50,748 bases of DNA from assembly GCA_021324095.1 (NCBI GenBank), contig JAJPJT010000069.1:1-50748 (forward strand), read 5' to 3'. The translations under genes and the position numbers were made by a program. The notes beneath the pieces are model-generated. The model made no database searches. It was not told the origin of the DNA and saw nothing but the letters and a program-made list of their open reading frames with translations. This DNA comes from Gammaproteobacteria bacterium. GTDB taxonomy: Bacteria; Pseudomonadota; Gammaproteobacteria; Xanthomonadales; Rhodanobacteraceae. Every line of letters starts with the position of its first letter. The stretch's first letter is position 1. Positions 1 to 8,188 of the stretch are shown piece by piece.

Positions 1-86
1 CTGCGGTCCAGAAACGCCTGGACGGTTGCGGCCTGCACCAGCGGCGCCAGCAGCACCAGCAAAACGACCCACCATCCGCGCATCAT
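1..86 (-). CDS. batD: BatD-like protein, N-terminal fragment (runs off the left edge)
   Basis: Only the first 28 codons are inside the window. The start ATG (86-84) overlaps the TGA of the upstream batB/C gene in an ATGA junction, the same junction that links the other genes of this operon. The translation begins with MMRGWWVVLLVLLAPLVQA, a clear signal peptide, followed by ATVQAFLDR. That is how mature BatD (oxygen-tolerance) proteins usually begin, ahead of their large periplasmic beta-rich region. Position after batA and batB/C supports BatD. The identity is inferred from context plus these few residues; the rest of the gene is not visible. Confidence 0.7.
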   Translation of the reverse strand, partial: MMRGWWVVLLVLLAPLVQAATVQAFLDR

Positions 87-1978
87 GGCTGATCGTCTCC
101 CGGTTGCTGCCCGTTGCGCTGCTCCCATTCCAGCCGGAACTTGCGGCGCAGCAGCGCACCGGGATCGTCAGGCACGGCGTGCAGCATCGCGCGCTGCTGT
201 GCGTCGAAGGGGTGGTCCGCCTGCTCTGGTTCGGTTTGCCCCAGCGCGAATGCCGGCGCGCCCGCCGCCGACCCTGCAGACTTGCGCGTCTGCCGCAATT
301 CGCGCGACAAGCCCCGCGCGGCTCGTTTCGCCTGCTGCCGCTGCTCCGCATCCTGGCTGGCGGATGCGCCGCCCTGATCCGGCTGTTGCGTCGTGTTTTG
401 CCCGCCGGCCTGCCGGTTCGCGCCAGGATTCGGCGCGTTACCACGCGTGCCGGAGCGCGAGCTCTGCGAGCCCGCGGACGAGGGCGCACCTTGCGATCCG
501 GATTGGCTCGACGGCTGCCCGTTTTTCGCAGTCCGCGAACCGGACTGGGGCGGTTGTGACTGGTCGCCGGCTCGATCGTTGGCGTTCGGATTCCCCTGCC
601 CGGATTGCGGCGATCGCTTCGCATGCCGCTTCAACCAGTCCTCCACCGCATCGAGGTTCGCGCGCGCATCCGCCATCTTGGGATCGCGCTGCAAGGCTTG
701 CTGGTAGGCCTTGATCGCCTGCGCGTATTTGCCCTGCTTCGCCAGGGCATTGCCCAGGTCGTAGTGCGACCTCGCGTCGTCGCCCTGCGCAAACTGCTTC
801 ACAGCCTCGGCATAATCGCCCGCGCGGTAATCCGCTGCGCCGCGCATTCCGGGTGTCGTCGCCAGTTCCTGCGCCTGCCTTGCGTCACCCTGTTGCAAGG
901 CATGCAGTGCCTGCTGGTCCCGATTGGAGAACCAGGACTCCCATGTCGCCGCATGCGCCGCCGGGATGCCGATCGGCAAAAACAAGACAGCCACCGCCAG
1001 CAGCCATCCCCGCCTGAACGCCAGCGCCGCCAGCACCAGCAGTGCCGGCAGCAGCCATATGCCGCCGTCCCGCCAGACCTGTGCGCGCTCGCCCCGGCTG
1101 GCATGGCCGGCGACCTCTGCGGGCGCACCCAACGCCGCCACGCCACTCCCATCGGCCTGCAATACCACATAGCGTCCACCGCCCGCCGTTGCGATCGCGC
1201 GCAGTGTGGTGTCGTCGCGGCGTGCCATCAGCAAGCCATTCGGGCCGTTCGCGAACCCGCCGCCGCTGCGCGGCACCGGCGCACCCACGCTGGTGCCGAT
1301 ACCGAGCACGTCCACGCGAATGCCCTGCGCGTGTGCAGCGCGTGCCGCGGCAGCCGCAGCCTCACCCGCCGTATCCGTGACCAGCACGATCTCGCCGCCT
1401 TTGACATGGGCGTTTTTCAACAACTCGACGCATTGCCTGATGCCCGCCGCCGCGTCGTTGCCGGGCACTGGCATCACGTCCGGCTGCAGCGCACGCAGCA
1501 AATTCAGCACGGTGCGCTTGTCGTTCGTCAGCGGCGCGACGGTGAATGCCGCACCCGCGTACGCAACCAGTGCGGTGCGCGCGTCGCCCGCTTCGTCCAG
1601 CAGGTCGCGCACAGCGAATCGGGCGCGGGTCATCCGGTCCGGCTTCATGTCCTGCGCGAGCATGTCGTTCGACAGCGACAAGGCGATGACGCGTGCCGAG
1701 CCGTTCACGTACAGCGGCGTCGCGGTCTTTTGCCACGCCGGTCCGGCCAACGCAACCACGGCGAGCAACCACGCGCAGGCAACCAGTGCGAGCGCGAGCC
1801 GCTTGCGTGCACCGCTGTCATGGACCAGAAAGGGCAAAAGCGCCGCATCGGCGAGGCGTGCCAGCGCTGCGCGGCCGCCACCGCTGCGCACCAAGGCCCA
1901 CAGCGCCAACGGCAAGGGTGCCAGAGCGAGCCACCACCACGGGCGCAGGAAATGCAGCGGGAAGTCGATCGGGCTCAC
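83..1978 (-). CDS. batB: BatB/BatC-type membrane protein: VWA domain fused to TPR repeats
   Basis: Predicted protein of 631 residues. The start is GTG at 1978, overlapping the batA stop by four bases (GTGA); a longer reading frame exists upstream but lies wholly inside batA. Order of parts: membrane segments near residues 14-30 and 60-80, a von Willebrand factor A domain about 95-270, further membrane segments about 300-345, TPR repeats about 375-450 (SHYDLGNALAKQGKYAQAIK), then a long Gln/Ser/Gly-rich disordered stretch. This is the BatB layout with a BatC-like TPR tail. The metal-site (MIDAS) motif DxSxS is degenerate: residues 101-105 read SLSND, while the neighbouring BatA keeps DCSGS. 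Bat proteins are thought to form an inner-membrane complex with a MoxR ATPase acting in envelope stress; the exact role is unsettled. Confidence 0.88.
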   Translation of the reverse strand: MSPIDFPLHFLRPWWWLALAPLPLALWALVRSGGGRAALARLADAALLPFLVHDSGARKRLALALVACAWLLAVVALAGPAWQKTATPLYVNGSARVIALSLSNDMLAQDMKPDRMTRARFAVRDLLDEAGDARTALVAYAGAAFTVAPLTNDKRTVLNLLRALQPDVMPVPGNDAAAGIRQCVELLKNAHVKGGEIVLVTDTAGEAAAAAARAAHAQGIRVDVLGIGTSVGAPVPRSGGGFANGPNGLLMARRDDTTLRAIATAGGGRYVVLQADGSGVAALGAPAEVAGHASRGERAQVWRDGGIWLLPALLVLAALAFRRGWLLAVAVLFLPIGIPAAHAATWESWFSNRDQQALHALQQGDARQAQELATTPGMRGAADYRAGDYAEAVKQFAQGDDARSHYDLGNALAKQGKYAQAIKAYQQALQRDPKMADARANLDAVEDWLKRHAKRSPQSGQGNPNANDRAGDQSQPPQSGSRTAKNGQPSSQSGSQGAPSSAGSQSSRSGTRGNAPNPGANRQAGGQNTTQQPDQGGASASQDAEQRQQAKRAARGLSRELRQTRKSAGSAAGAPAFALGQTEPEQADHPFDAQQRAMLHAVPDDPGALLRRKFRLEWEQRNGQQPGDDQP

Positions 1979-2955
1979 GCAACCACCGCCCTGCGTGGAA
2001 GCAGCACGCGCCATGGCAACAACGTGCATCCCAACAGCAACGCCAGACCCAGCGGCCACGGATACCACTCGTGATCGGGGCGCAGCAGAGAGTGTCCCGC
2101 TGCAAGCGGCTCGAGCGCATCGACGGTGTGGTATGCGTCGGAAAGCTGGTCGCCGTCGGCCGCGCGGAAGAAGCGCCCGCCGGTCATGTCGGCGATGCGG
2201 GTCAGGACCTGCACGTCGAGTTCATTGTCCTGTGCCGGCAACTGCATTCCGAACACGTTGATGGATTGCGCATCCGCGCCTACGCCGATGGTGTAGATGC
2301 GCACGCCCGCCGCCTTGGCGAGTTTGGCCGCGTCCAGCGGCTCCACGCTCCCGGCGGTGTTGACGCCGTCGGTAAGCAATACCAGCACGCGTGCGCGCGC
2401 GGGCAATGCGGTCAGGTGTTTCACCGCCAGCACGATGGCGTCGCCGATCGCGGTTTCACGGCCGGCGAGTCCGATCGCCGCGCCGGCCATTTGCTTGGCC
2501 ACTGCGTCGATGTCGAATGTCATCGGCGTCAGCAGGTAGGCGTGGGTTCCAAACAGGATCAGGCCCACGTCGTCGCCCGAGCGCTTCCGTATGAAACGCT
2601 GGGCAATGGCCTTCACCGCGGCAAACCGGCTGACCGCCTGATCGCCGAAGCGCATGTCTTCGATCGCCATGCTGCCCGAGCAATCGACTGCGAGCATCAA
2701 TGCGCGGCCGGTGTGTGTCAGCGCCTGCGGCGGCGCCGGTTGCTGCGGCCGCGCGGCCGCGCACACCAGCAGCAGCCACGCCAATGAGGCGATTGCAAAC
2801 CGCCACCCCCGTACACCGCGGTAGCGTGCGCCGTGCGGCAGCGAAACCGGCTGCGGAAGGTGCAACGCGGCGCCGGGCGCCGCCGGCGGCATGAATTTCC
2901 AGACCAGCCACGGCAACGGCAGCAGTAGAAACATCCATGGCCACGCGAAGGTCAT
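1975..2955 (-). CDS. batA: BatA-type von Willebrand factor A membrane protein
   Basis: Protein of 326 residues with N-terminal membrane segments (about 3-20 and 51-68), a VWA domain about 85-270 and a C-terminal membrane segment about 297-320. The metal-ion-dependent adhesion site is intact: DCSGS at residues 91-95, with the later conserved TDG in VLLTDGVNT. This topology, VWA on one face anchored at both ends, is typical of BatA. The gene starts with ATG overlapping the stop of the DUF4381 gene (ATGA) and its own stop overlaps the batB/C start, so the set is very probably translationally coupled. It probably binds divalent metal and a partner protein; the partner is not deducible here. Confidence 0.92.
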   Translation of the reverse strand: MTFAWPWMFLLLPLPWLVWKFMPPAAPGAALHLPQPVSLPHGARYRGVRGWRFAIASLAWLLLVCAAARPQQPAPPQALTHTGRALMLAVDCSGSMAIEDMRFGDQAVSRFAAVKAIAQRFIRKRSGDDVGLILFGTHAYLLTPMTFDIDAVAKQMAGAAIGLAGRETAIGDAIVLAVKHLTALPARARVLVLLTDGVNTAGSVEPLDAAKLAKAAGVRIYTIGVGADAQSINVFGMQLPAQDNELDVQVLTRIADMTGGRFFRAADGDQLSDAYHTVDALEPLAAGHSLLRPDHEWYPWPLGLALLLGCTLLPWRVLLPRRAVVA

Positions 2956-3542
2956 GCGGACGGTCCTGATCTGCTTGGCAAGCCGGCATCGATGGCACCC
3001 CCCTCACCCCGGCCCTCTCCCCACGGGGGAGAGGGAGACAAGCGCGAAGCGCTTGGCGGGTGAGGGGGTCGCCTGGAAAGCGGGATCGCAGGCCGCGCTA
3101 ACGCGCACCGGCACCACGCGCGCAACGCGGCGAGCAGCATCGGCGCATCCAGCGAGGGATGCACGCGGTACCGCACGTCGATCAATCCATCGAGCGCCTC
3201 GCGCGTGGCCGCCTCGCGTGCGTGGCGATGCACGAAAGCACGCCACGCCGCCCCCGATCGGGTCGCGGCAACGGGTTCGATGCGCCGCGCGATCCGTCGC
3301 ATGAGCCGCGAGGCAGCGTCCGCCAGGCGCGCATCGTCGTTGTCCTCGGCGTGGTCGGCTTCGAGCATGTCGATCTCACGCAATGCAGCACGCAACGGGC
3401 TGCGTCGACGGCGCCAACCAATCGAGAGGACCAGGATCAGGCAGCCGAGGACGACAATGCCTGCGACGCACCACCAGCCCGGCGCCGGCGGCCACCAGCT
3501 CGCCGGAGGCAGATGGATATCGCGCAGCAACGGACCATTCAT
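2952..3542 (-). CDS. DUF4381 family membrane protein of the bat operon
   Basis: Protein of 196 residues from ATG 3542, chosen because it overlaps the DUF58 stop as ATGA; an in-frame start 30 bases upstream lies inside DUF58. The N terminus MNGPLLRDIHLPP, the Trp/Pro-rich stretch, one membrane helix (about residues 28-46, GIVVLGCLILVLSIGW) and a basic cytoplasmic part with helical repeats match DUF4381, which regularly sits between DUF58 and batA. Function is unknown beyond this association. From about residue 159 to the end the protein is encoded by a strongly palindromic repeat (2999-3068) and the following bases, giving a Pro/Gly/Ser-rich tail (SPSPPWGEGRGEGG) that is unlikely to be ancestral. 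Confidence 0.85.
   Translation of the reverse strand: MNGPLLRDIHLPPASWWPPAPGWWCVAGIVVLGCLILVLSIGWRRRRSPLRAALREIDMLEADHAEDNDDARLADAASRLMRRIARRIEPVAATRSGAAWRAFVHRHAREAATREALDGLIDVRYRVHPSLDAPMLLAALRAWCRCALARPAIPLSRRPPHPPSASRLSPSPPWGEGRGEGGAIDAGLPSRSGPSA
2999..3068. repeat. Y-shaped triple-stem palindromic element inside the DUF4381 coding end
   Basis: Three perfect stems nest into a Y. The outer stem is CCCCCTCACCC (2999-3009) with GGGTGAGGGGG (3058-3068). Inner hairpin one is CCCTCTCCCC (3013-3022) with GGGGAGAGGG (3026-3035), loop acg. Inner hairpin two is AAGCGC (3040-3045) with GCGCTT (3049-3054), loop gaa. The CCCTCTCCC core recurs in the palindrome at 27657-27687 and, in degraded form, in the intergenic sequence near 22500. 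It lies wholly within an open reading frame. Confidence 0.85.
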
Positions 3543-4528
3543 GTCCGTGGTCCCCGCATCCGCCTGCGCCACAACGGCGCAAGGGTCGCGTCAGGCTCGT
3601 CGGTCGTCGCAAGCGCGGTCCACGGCACCGACGCATTGTCACAGGCTGTGGCCAAGGAGCGAGCGCCGTGCGCAAGCCGGTCGCGAAACTGCACGCGCGC
3701 GGGCGCAGTCGAAAGATCGACGCGATATTTTCCCGACGCCGTCTCGAACAGATACGCGCCCGGCGGTGCCGGACCCTGCTCCAGTGGATCAACCGGTATC
3801 GCGACGCGCAGTTCTACATGACGCGCGAACCGTGCAAGTGCGGCGGTCGCGGAGGCGTCCATGCACCAGCCGTCGGACAGCAACCATGCCTGGCTGCCGT
3901 GCGGCGCCATGCGCCGTGCGCGTTCGATCGCGGCGGACAGCGGCTCACTGGAACCTTCCGCGGCCGTGCCCGCCTGCTCATCCCAGCGCAACAATGCTCC
4001 CAGTACCGCGAGCGCGCCGCGCGTGCCCGCAGAGGGATCCACCGCGGTGCGCACGCTGCCGAACGCCATCGCGCCGACCCGGTCGCCAGCGCGCACGCAG
4101 GTCCAGGCCAGCCAGGCGGCGGCGCGGGCCGCAGCCACCGATTTGTAGCGCACGCGGGTACCGAAGCGCATCGTCGCGTGGGTGTCGATCAGCACCAGCA
4201 GGCTGTGTTCGCGCTCGACCTGAAACAGCTTGGTATGCCATTTGCCGCTGCGCGCGGTGCGCCGCCAGTCGATGTTGCGGGCGTCGTCGCCCGGCTGATA
4301 GATGCGCGACTCCGCGTAATCCATGCCGCGCCCGCGCAGTACCGAGAGATGGCCACCGATGAGCAGCGTTCGGGTCCGCGCGCCGCCGCGCTTGCCGGCG
4401 CGCGCACGCAGCGCGATCAGTTCCGCGAGATCGACGCGGGTGATGCCGTCATTACGGGATTCGGGACTCGGGACTCGGGACTCGGCGGGCGATCGCGAAT
4501 TGGGGGTGAATGGCACGGCTGCGGACAT
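3539..4528 (-). CDS. DUF58 domain protein of the moxR/bat operon
   Basis: Protein of 329 residues. The DUF58 core is clear: GRGMDYAESRIYQPGDDAR at about residues 68-86 followed by NIDWRRTARSGKWHTKLFQVE, then a VWA-like fold (SLLVLIDTHATMRFG). DUF58 proteins accompany MoxR ATPases and Bat proteins; the molecular role is not established. The start at 4528 is the only in-frame start ahead of the domain, but it has no clear ribosome-binding site. Residues about 15-25 (ESRVPSPESR) are encoded by the left arm of a G-rich inverted element, so the N terminus has probably been extended or replaced by that element. The stop overlaps the DUF4381 start. Confidence 0.85.
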   Translation of the reverse strand: MSAAVPFTPNSRSPAESRVPSPESRNDGITRVDLAELIALRARAGKRGGARTRTLLIGGHLSVLRGRGMDYAESRIYQPGDDARNIDWRRTARSGKWHTKLFQVEREHSLLVLIDTHATMRFGTRVRYKSVAAARAAAWLAWTCVRAGDRVGAMAFGSVRTAVDPSAGTRGALAVLGALLRWDEQAGTAAEGSSEPLSAAIERARRMAPHGSQAWLLSDGWCMDASATAALARFARHVELRVAIPVDPLEQGPAPPGAYLFETASGKYRVDLSTAPARVQFRDRLAHGARSLATACDNASVPWTALATTDEPDATLAPLWRRRMRGPRT

Positions 4529-4663
4529 GAATCAACGATCTTGGTTGCCACGAGTCAAGGCGGATTCCGGGTTCTATTTGTTGATCAAACCGAAAACCGC
4601 CGCGGAAGACGACATGGGTTGCAGTGGCACATTTCCGAGTCCCGAGTCCGGGTCCCGGCTCTC
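4455..4663. repeat. G/C-armed inverted element A (unit CGGGACT)
   Basis: Left arm 4455-4485 is a run of CGGGACT units (four G3 tracts with four-base gaps); right arm 4635-4663 is the complementary run of AGTCCCG units. About 150 bases separate them and hold the DUF58 start. The right arm overlaps the moxR stop codon (4664-4662); the left arm is translated as part of DUF58. The 3' ends of the arms pair almost perfectly over about 15 bases. Confidence 0.8.
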
Positions 4664-5702
4664 AAGGCAGCGGGACGCGCTCCAGCAATTGCCGCACCAC
4701 GTCGTCGACGCGCAAGCCTTCCGCTTCGGCCTCGTAGCCGAGCAGGACCCGGTGGCGGAGTACGTCCGGAACGAGCGACTGGATGTCTTCGGGCAGCACG
4801 TAGTCGCGCCCGGCGAGCCACGCCGCGGCGCGCGCGCAACGTTCCAGCGCGATGCTGGCGCGCGGACTCGCGCCCCACGCGATCTTCTCGCGCAACCCTG
4901 GTGCCCACGGGCGCGGATCGCGCGTCGCGAGCACCAATTGCACGATGTATTCCTCGAGTCCGCCCGCGAGGTGCAGGTCCAGCACCTGCTCGCGCGCGGC
5001 AAAGATATCGGATTGACTCAGCAACTGGTCCGGTGCCACGTGCGGGCCCAATTCGTCGCGCGCGCGGGCACGCGCGAGCTGCATGATCGCGCGCTCGGAA
5101 TTCGCTTCGGGATAGCGCACCGGCACATGCAGCAGGAAGCGGTCGAGCTGCGCCTCGGGCAACGGAAAGGTGCCCTCCTGCTCGATGGGATTCTGGGTCG
5201 CCATCACGAGGAACAACTTGGGCAACGGCCATGAGCGACGACCGATCGTCACCTGCCGCTCGGCCATCGCCTCCAGCAAGGCCGATTGCACCTTGGCCGG
5301 CGCGCGGTTGATCTCATCGGCCAGCACCAGGTTGTGGAAAAGGGGACCGCGTTCGAACTCGAACTCGCCGGTCGCCGGACGCAGCACATCGGTACCGGTG
5401 AGGTCGGCCGGCAGCAAGTCGGGCGTGAACTGCACGCGATGAAAGTCGGCCTCGATGCGCGCGCCCAGCGCCTTGATCGCGGTGGTCTTCGCGAGTCCCG
5501 GCGCACCTTCGACCAAGAGATGGCCGTCCGCCAGCAGCGCGATGAGGATGCGGTCGACCAGCGCGGGCTGCCCGATGACTTCCCTTGCCAGCGCGTCACG
5601 CAGGGCGGCGAAGCGCGTATGCAACAAGGAACCCCCCACCTCGGTCGTGGATGGAACGGACGTTGCGAGGGCGGGCGACGCGGACAGTTTGTCGACTTGC
5701 AT
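4662..5702 (-). CDS. moxR: MoxR-family AAA+ ATPase
   Basis: Protein of 346 residues starting at ATG 5702 (MQVDKLSASP). Walker A is GAPGLAKTT at residues 66-74, Walker B with the following loop reads LVLADEINRAPAKVQSALLEAM, sensor 1 is VMATQNPIEQEGTFPLPEAQ and the arginine-containing LDRFLL follows; the C-terminal lid domain is complete. MoxR ATPases act as chaperone-like remodelling enzymes for VWA proteins encoded next to them, here DUF58, BatA and BatB/C. It is first in a minus-strand operon. Its stop codon falls within the right arm of inverted element A, with about 130 bases before the DUF58 start, so an mRNA stem between the two genes is possible. Confidence 0.93.
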   Translation of the reverse strand: MQVDKLSASPALATSVPSTTEVGGSLLHTRFAALRDALAREVIGQPALVDRILIALLADGHLLVEGAPGLAKTTAIKALGARIEADFHRVQFTPDLLPADLTGTDVLRPATGEFEFERGPLFHNLVLADEINRAPAKVQSALLEAMAERQVTIGRRSWPLPKLFLVMATQNPIEQEGTFPLPEAQLDRFLLHVPVRYPEANSERAIMQLARARARDELGPHVAPDQLLSQSDIFAAREQVLDLHLAGGLEEYIVQLVLATRDPRPWAPGLREKIAWGASPRASIALERCARAAAWLAGRDYVLPEDIQSLVPDVLRHRVLLGYEAEAEGLRVDDVVRQLLERVPLP

Positions 5703-5741
5703 GCACCCAGTAGACCACAACCGGGCGCGAAAGTTTGAACG

Positions 5742-5769
5742 GCTCCCCCTCTCCTTCCGGAGGGGGAGC
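5742..5769. repeat. Short C-first palindrome upstream of moxR
   Basis: GCTCCCCCT (5742-5750) pairs with AGGGGGAGC (5761-5769). It resembles the CTCCC...GGGAG palindromes at 3013-3035, 27657-27687 and 29991-30010. It sits between pilQ and moxR, just beyond the pilQ terminator. Confidence 0.7.
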
Positions 5770-5800
5770 AAAGCAAAACGGCGCGGTTGCCCGCGCCGTT
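5770..5800 (-). terminator. Rho-independent terminator of the pilMNOPQ operon
   Basis: On the minus strand a perfect 10-base-pair stem AACGGCGCGG / CCGCGCCGTT (5800-5791 and 5786-5777) with a four-base loop is followed by TTTTGCTTT-like sequence. It begins 27 bases after the pilQ stop codon. Confidence 0.85.
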
Positions 5801-5826
5801 CGCGTATTCTCATGCAGCTTGAAACA

Positions 5827-8166
5827 TCACTCGACGGTGGTTTCCTGCCCCAGGATGTGCGGCGTGATGAACACCAGCAACTCCGCCTTGTTGTTGATGT
5901 TCTTCTTGTCACGGAACAGTGCGCCCAGGATCGGGATGTCGCCCAGGAACGGCACCTTGGTCACATCGTGCTCATTGGTGAACTCATATACGCCACCCAG
6001 CACCACCGTCTGTCCGTTGTCGACCAGCACCGAGGTATCGATCTCGCGATGATCGATCTGCGGGACGAAACCGCCGCCCGGATTCGGCACCAACGCGCTG
6101 ATCGCGTCCTTGATGACCTTGAGCTTCATGAACACCCGGTTGTCGGACGTGATCGTCGGCGTGACGTCGAGTTCGAGCACGGCGTTCTTGAACTGCACCG
6201 TCGCCGTGCCGAGGCCGCCGCCCGCGCCGGAATTCTGGAACGTCAGGTAGCCGATCTGCTGGCCTTGCTGGATCGTGGCTTCCTGGTTGTTGGCGGTCAC
6301 GACCTTCGGCTGCGAGATGGTTTCGCTGCGGCCTTCCTGCTGTGCCGCCGAAAGTTCGAGGTTCAAGAGGTAGTCGCGCCCGAGGATCCCCACCGCAAAT
6401 CCACTCGACCCCGTCGTGGTCGAAGGCAGATTCACGTTGAGGCCGGATGGGATCTGGACCGTGTTCGAGCCCGTGCTGTTGGTCGACTGCCCGAGCAGGC
6501 TGTTCCAGTAATTCGTCACGCTCGTCTCGGACGTGCCGATGCCGGTGCCCGGTCCGAACGCATTGTCGCCGATACCACCGCCGTAGAACTGCGCGTGACG
6601 GCTGTTGGTTCCGACGTGGAATCCGCCGACGCCCAGCCGTGCGCCGAGTTCGCGGGTGAAGTTGTCGGTTGCGATCACGAGCCGCGATTCGATCAACACC
6701 TGCTTGACCGGACGATCCAGGACCGAGACAAGCTGCCGGATTTCCTGCACCTTTTCCGGTGTGTCGTTGACCAGCAGCGTGTTGGTGCGCTCGTCATAGG
6801 ACACGCTGCCGCGCGGCGAAAGGAAACCGCGCTCCGCACTCGTCGAGCCGCCACCACCGCCGACGTTGCCGGCCTTGGCACCGGAGGTCAGCAGATCGGC
6901 GATCTCCTTGGCGCTGCCATAGTTGATCGGGATGTAATCGGTGACGAGCTGCGCGCTGTTCAACTGTTTCTCGCGCGCATCGGCGATGTTCTGCTCGTAC
7001 TTGGCGATTTCGGTTTGCGGCGCGACCCAAATCACGTTGCCGTTCTGGCGCTTGGCCAGGCCCTTCGCGCGCAGGATCACGTCCAGGGCTTGATCCCACG
7101 GCACGTTGACCAGCCGCAGCGTCACGTTGCCCTGCACGCTGTCGGACGCCACGATGTTGAGATTGGACACGTCGGCAAGCAACTGCAGGACCGAACGCAC
7201 CGGAATGTCCTGGAAGTTGAACGTGACGCGGCTGCCCTTGTAGACGATGGGCTTCGGCGCACCGAGCAGGTTGGTGTCCTCGGACTTCGGCCGCGAGAAC
7301 TCGACGACGTATTCGTTGCCGGTCTGGTAGGCGGCGGTCTGCACCACGCCGCGGGTGTCCACGTCGATGCGCGCACCACCCGGTACCGCATGAGTGTTGA
7401 TGCTGCGCACGGGCGTCGCGTAGCTGGTGACGTCCAGCCGCCGCGCCTGCGAGGCCGCGAGATTGGCGCCGGCGACATCGATGGTCGTAGTGTCACCCTG
7501 CGTATGCATGCTGGTCGCTGCGCCCGACTGGGTGAAGTCGATCACCAGCTTGCCCGCACCGTGGTCGGTACGCTGGAAATCGACCCCCGTGATCACGTTG
7601 CTGCCCGCCATCGCCACGGACTTGTCGGGGTTCGCGGTGGCGATCGCGAGCGAACGCTGCGACTGCGGCGGAGGCGGGACCGGCGCCAACGCGGTGCCCT
7701 GCCGCGGGTCCGCCGATGCCGTTGCGGATTCCATGCCGTCGCCAATGGTCACCAGCAATTGATTGCCACGCACGCTGGTGACATACGGCGAAGGCTGGCT
7801 GAGGTTCACGACGACTCGGGTACGGCCGTTGGCTTCCACCGCGCTGACGGATTGGGCGGTCCCTTGATTGATGGTGTATGACCGCTGGGCCAGTCCGTTG
7901 CTGGTTGCCGCGAAATCCATCGCGATGCGGGGCGGCGTATTGGTGCTGAACGCCTGGGGCGCAACCGCCGCACCGGAGAACGTGAGGGTCAACTGGACCT
8001 TGCCCCCCGGCAAGGGGGACGCGCTGACGCTCTGCAAGGTGTTGGCCGCCAGAGCCGGCCCGGCCACCAGCAGGAGCAGCAACACCAGCAAGGCCATCCA
8101 TCGGCGCTCCGGCCAGGCGGAGTCGCCGCTGGTGCGACCGATGAAGTGAGCAGGTTTGGTCATCAT
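5827..8166 (-). CDS. pilQ: Type IV pilus secretin PilQ
   Basis: Protein of 779 residues forming the outer-membrane pore for type IV pili. The start is ATG 8166 (MMTKPAHFIG), 22 bases after pilP; a further upstream start would lie inside pilP. Order of parts: signal peptide (WMALLVLLLLLVAGPALA), two AMIN domains (roughly 43-290), secretin N0/STN domain with FNFQDIPVRSVLQLLADVSN, an N1 domain with LLVNDTPEKVQEIRQLVSV, then the secretin barrel with VPFLGDIPILGALFR and the ending ELLVFITPHIL. Length is usual for PilQ of this group. A Gly/Ser/Asn/Thr-rich insert lies before the barrel. Last gene of pilMNOPQ and followed by a terminator. Confidence 0.97.
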   Translation of the reverse strand: MMTKPAHFIGRTSGDSAWPERRWMALLVLLLLLVAGPALAANTLQSVSASPLPGGKVQLTLTFSGAAVAPQAFSTNTPPRIAMDFAATSNGLAQRSYTINQGTAQSVSAVEANGRTRVVVNLSQPSPYVTSVRGNQLLVTIGDGMESATASADPRQGTALAPVPPPPQSQRSLAIATANPDKSVAMAGSNVITGVDFQRTDHGAGKLVIDFTQSGAATSMHTQGDTTTIDVAGANLAASQARRLDVTSYATPVRSINTHAVPGGARIDVDTRGVVQTAAYQTGNEYVVEFSRPKSEDTNLLGAPKPIVYKGSRVTFNFQDIPVRSVLQLLADVSNLNIVASDSVQGNVTLRLVNVPWDQALDVILRAKGLAKRQNGNVIWVAPQTEIAKYEQNIADAREKQLNSAQLVTDYIPINYGSAKEIADLLTSGAKAGNVGGGGGSTSAERGFLSPRGSVSYDERTNTLLVNDTPEKVQEIRQLVSVLDRPVKQVLIESRLVIATDNFTRELGARLGVGGFHVGTNSRHAQFYGGGIGDNAFGPGTGIGTSETSVTNYWNSLLGQSTNSTGSNTVQIPSGLNVNLPSTTTGSSGFAVGILGRDYLLNLELSAAQQEGRSETISQPKVVTANNQEATIQQGQQIGYLTFQNSGAGGGLGTATVQFKNAVLELDVTPTITSDNRVFMKLKVIKDAISALVPNPGGGFVPQIDHREIDTSVLVDNGQTVVLGGVYEFTNEHDVTKVPFLGDIPILGALFRDKKNINNKAELLVFITPHILGQETTVE

Positions 8167-8188
8167 TAACGTAACCCCCGATGGATCG

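Noticed and set aside
605..2074. A 489-codon plus-strand open frame opposite batB/C
   Set aside because: Arg/Gln/His-rich composition typical of antisense reading; the opposite strand has VWA and TPR domains and coupled starts.
2999..3068. tRNA-like cloverleaf
   Set aside because: It has only two inner arms, nearly pure G/C stems, no anticodon or T-loop consensus and no CCA; it is a palindromic repeat.
4455..4485. CRISPR-like direct repeats in the G-rich arms
   Set aside because: The units are 6-10 bases long with no spacers; they are short tandem G-run repeats.
5455..7881. An 808-codon plus-strand open frame opposite moxR and pilQ
   Set aside because: It is a shadow of pilQ and moxR codon use, spans the pilQ terminator and has no credible start or domain.
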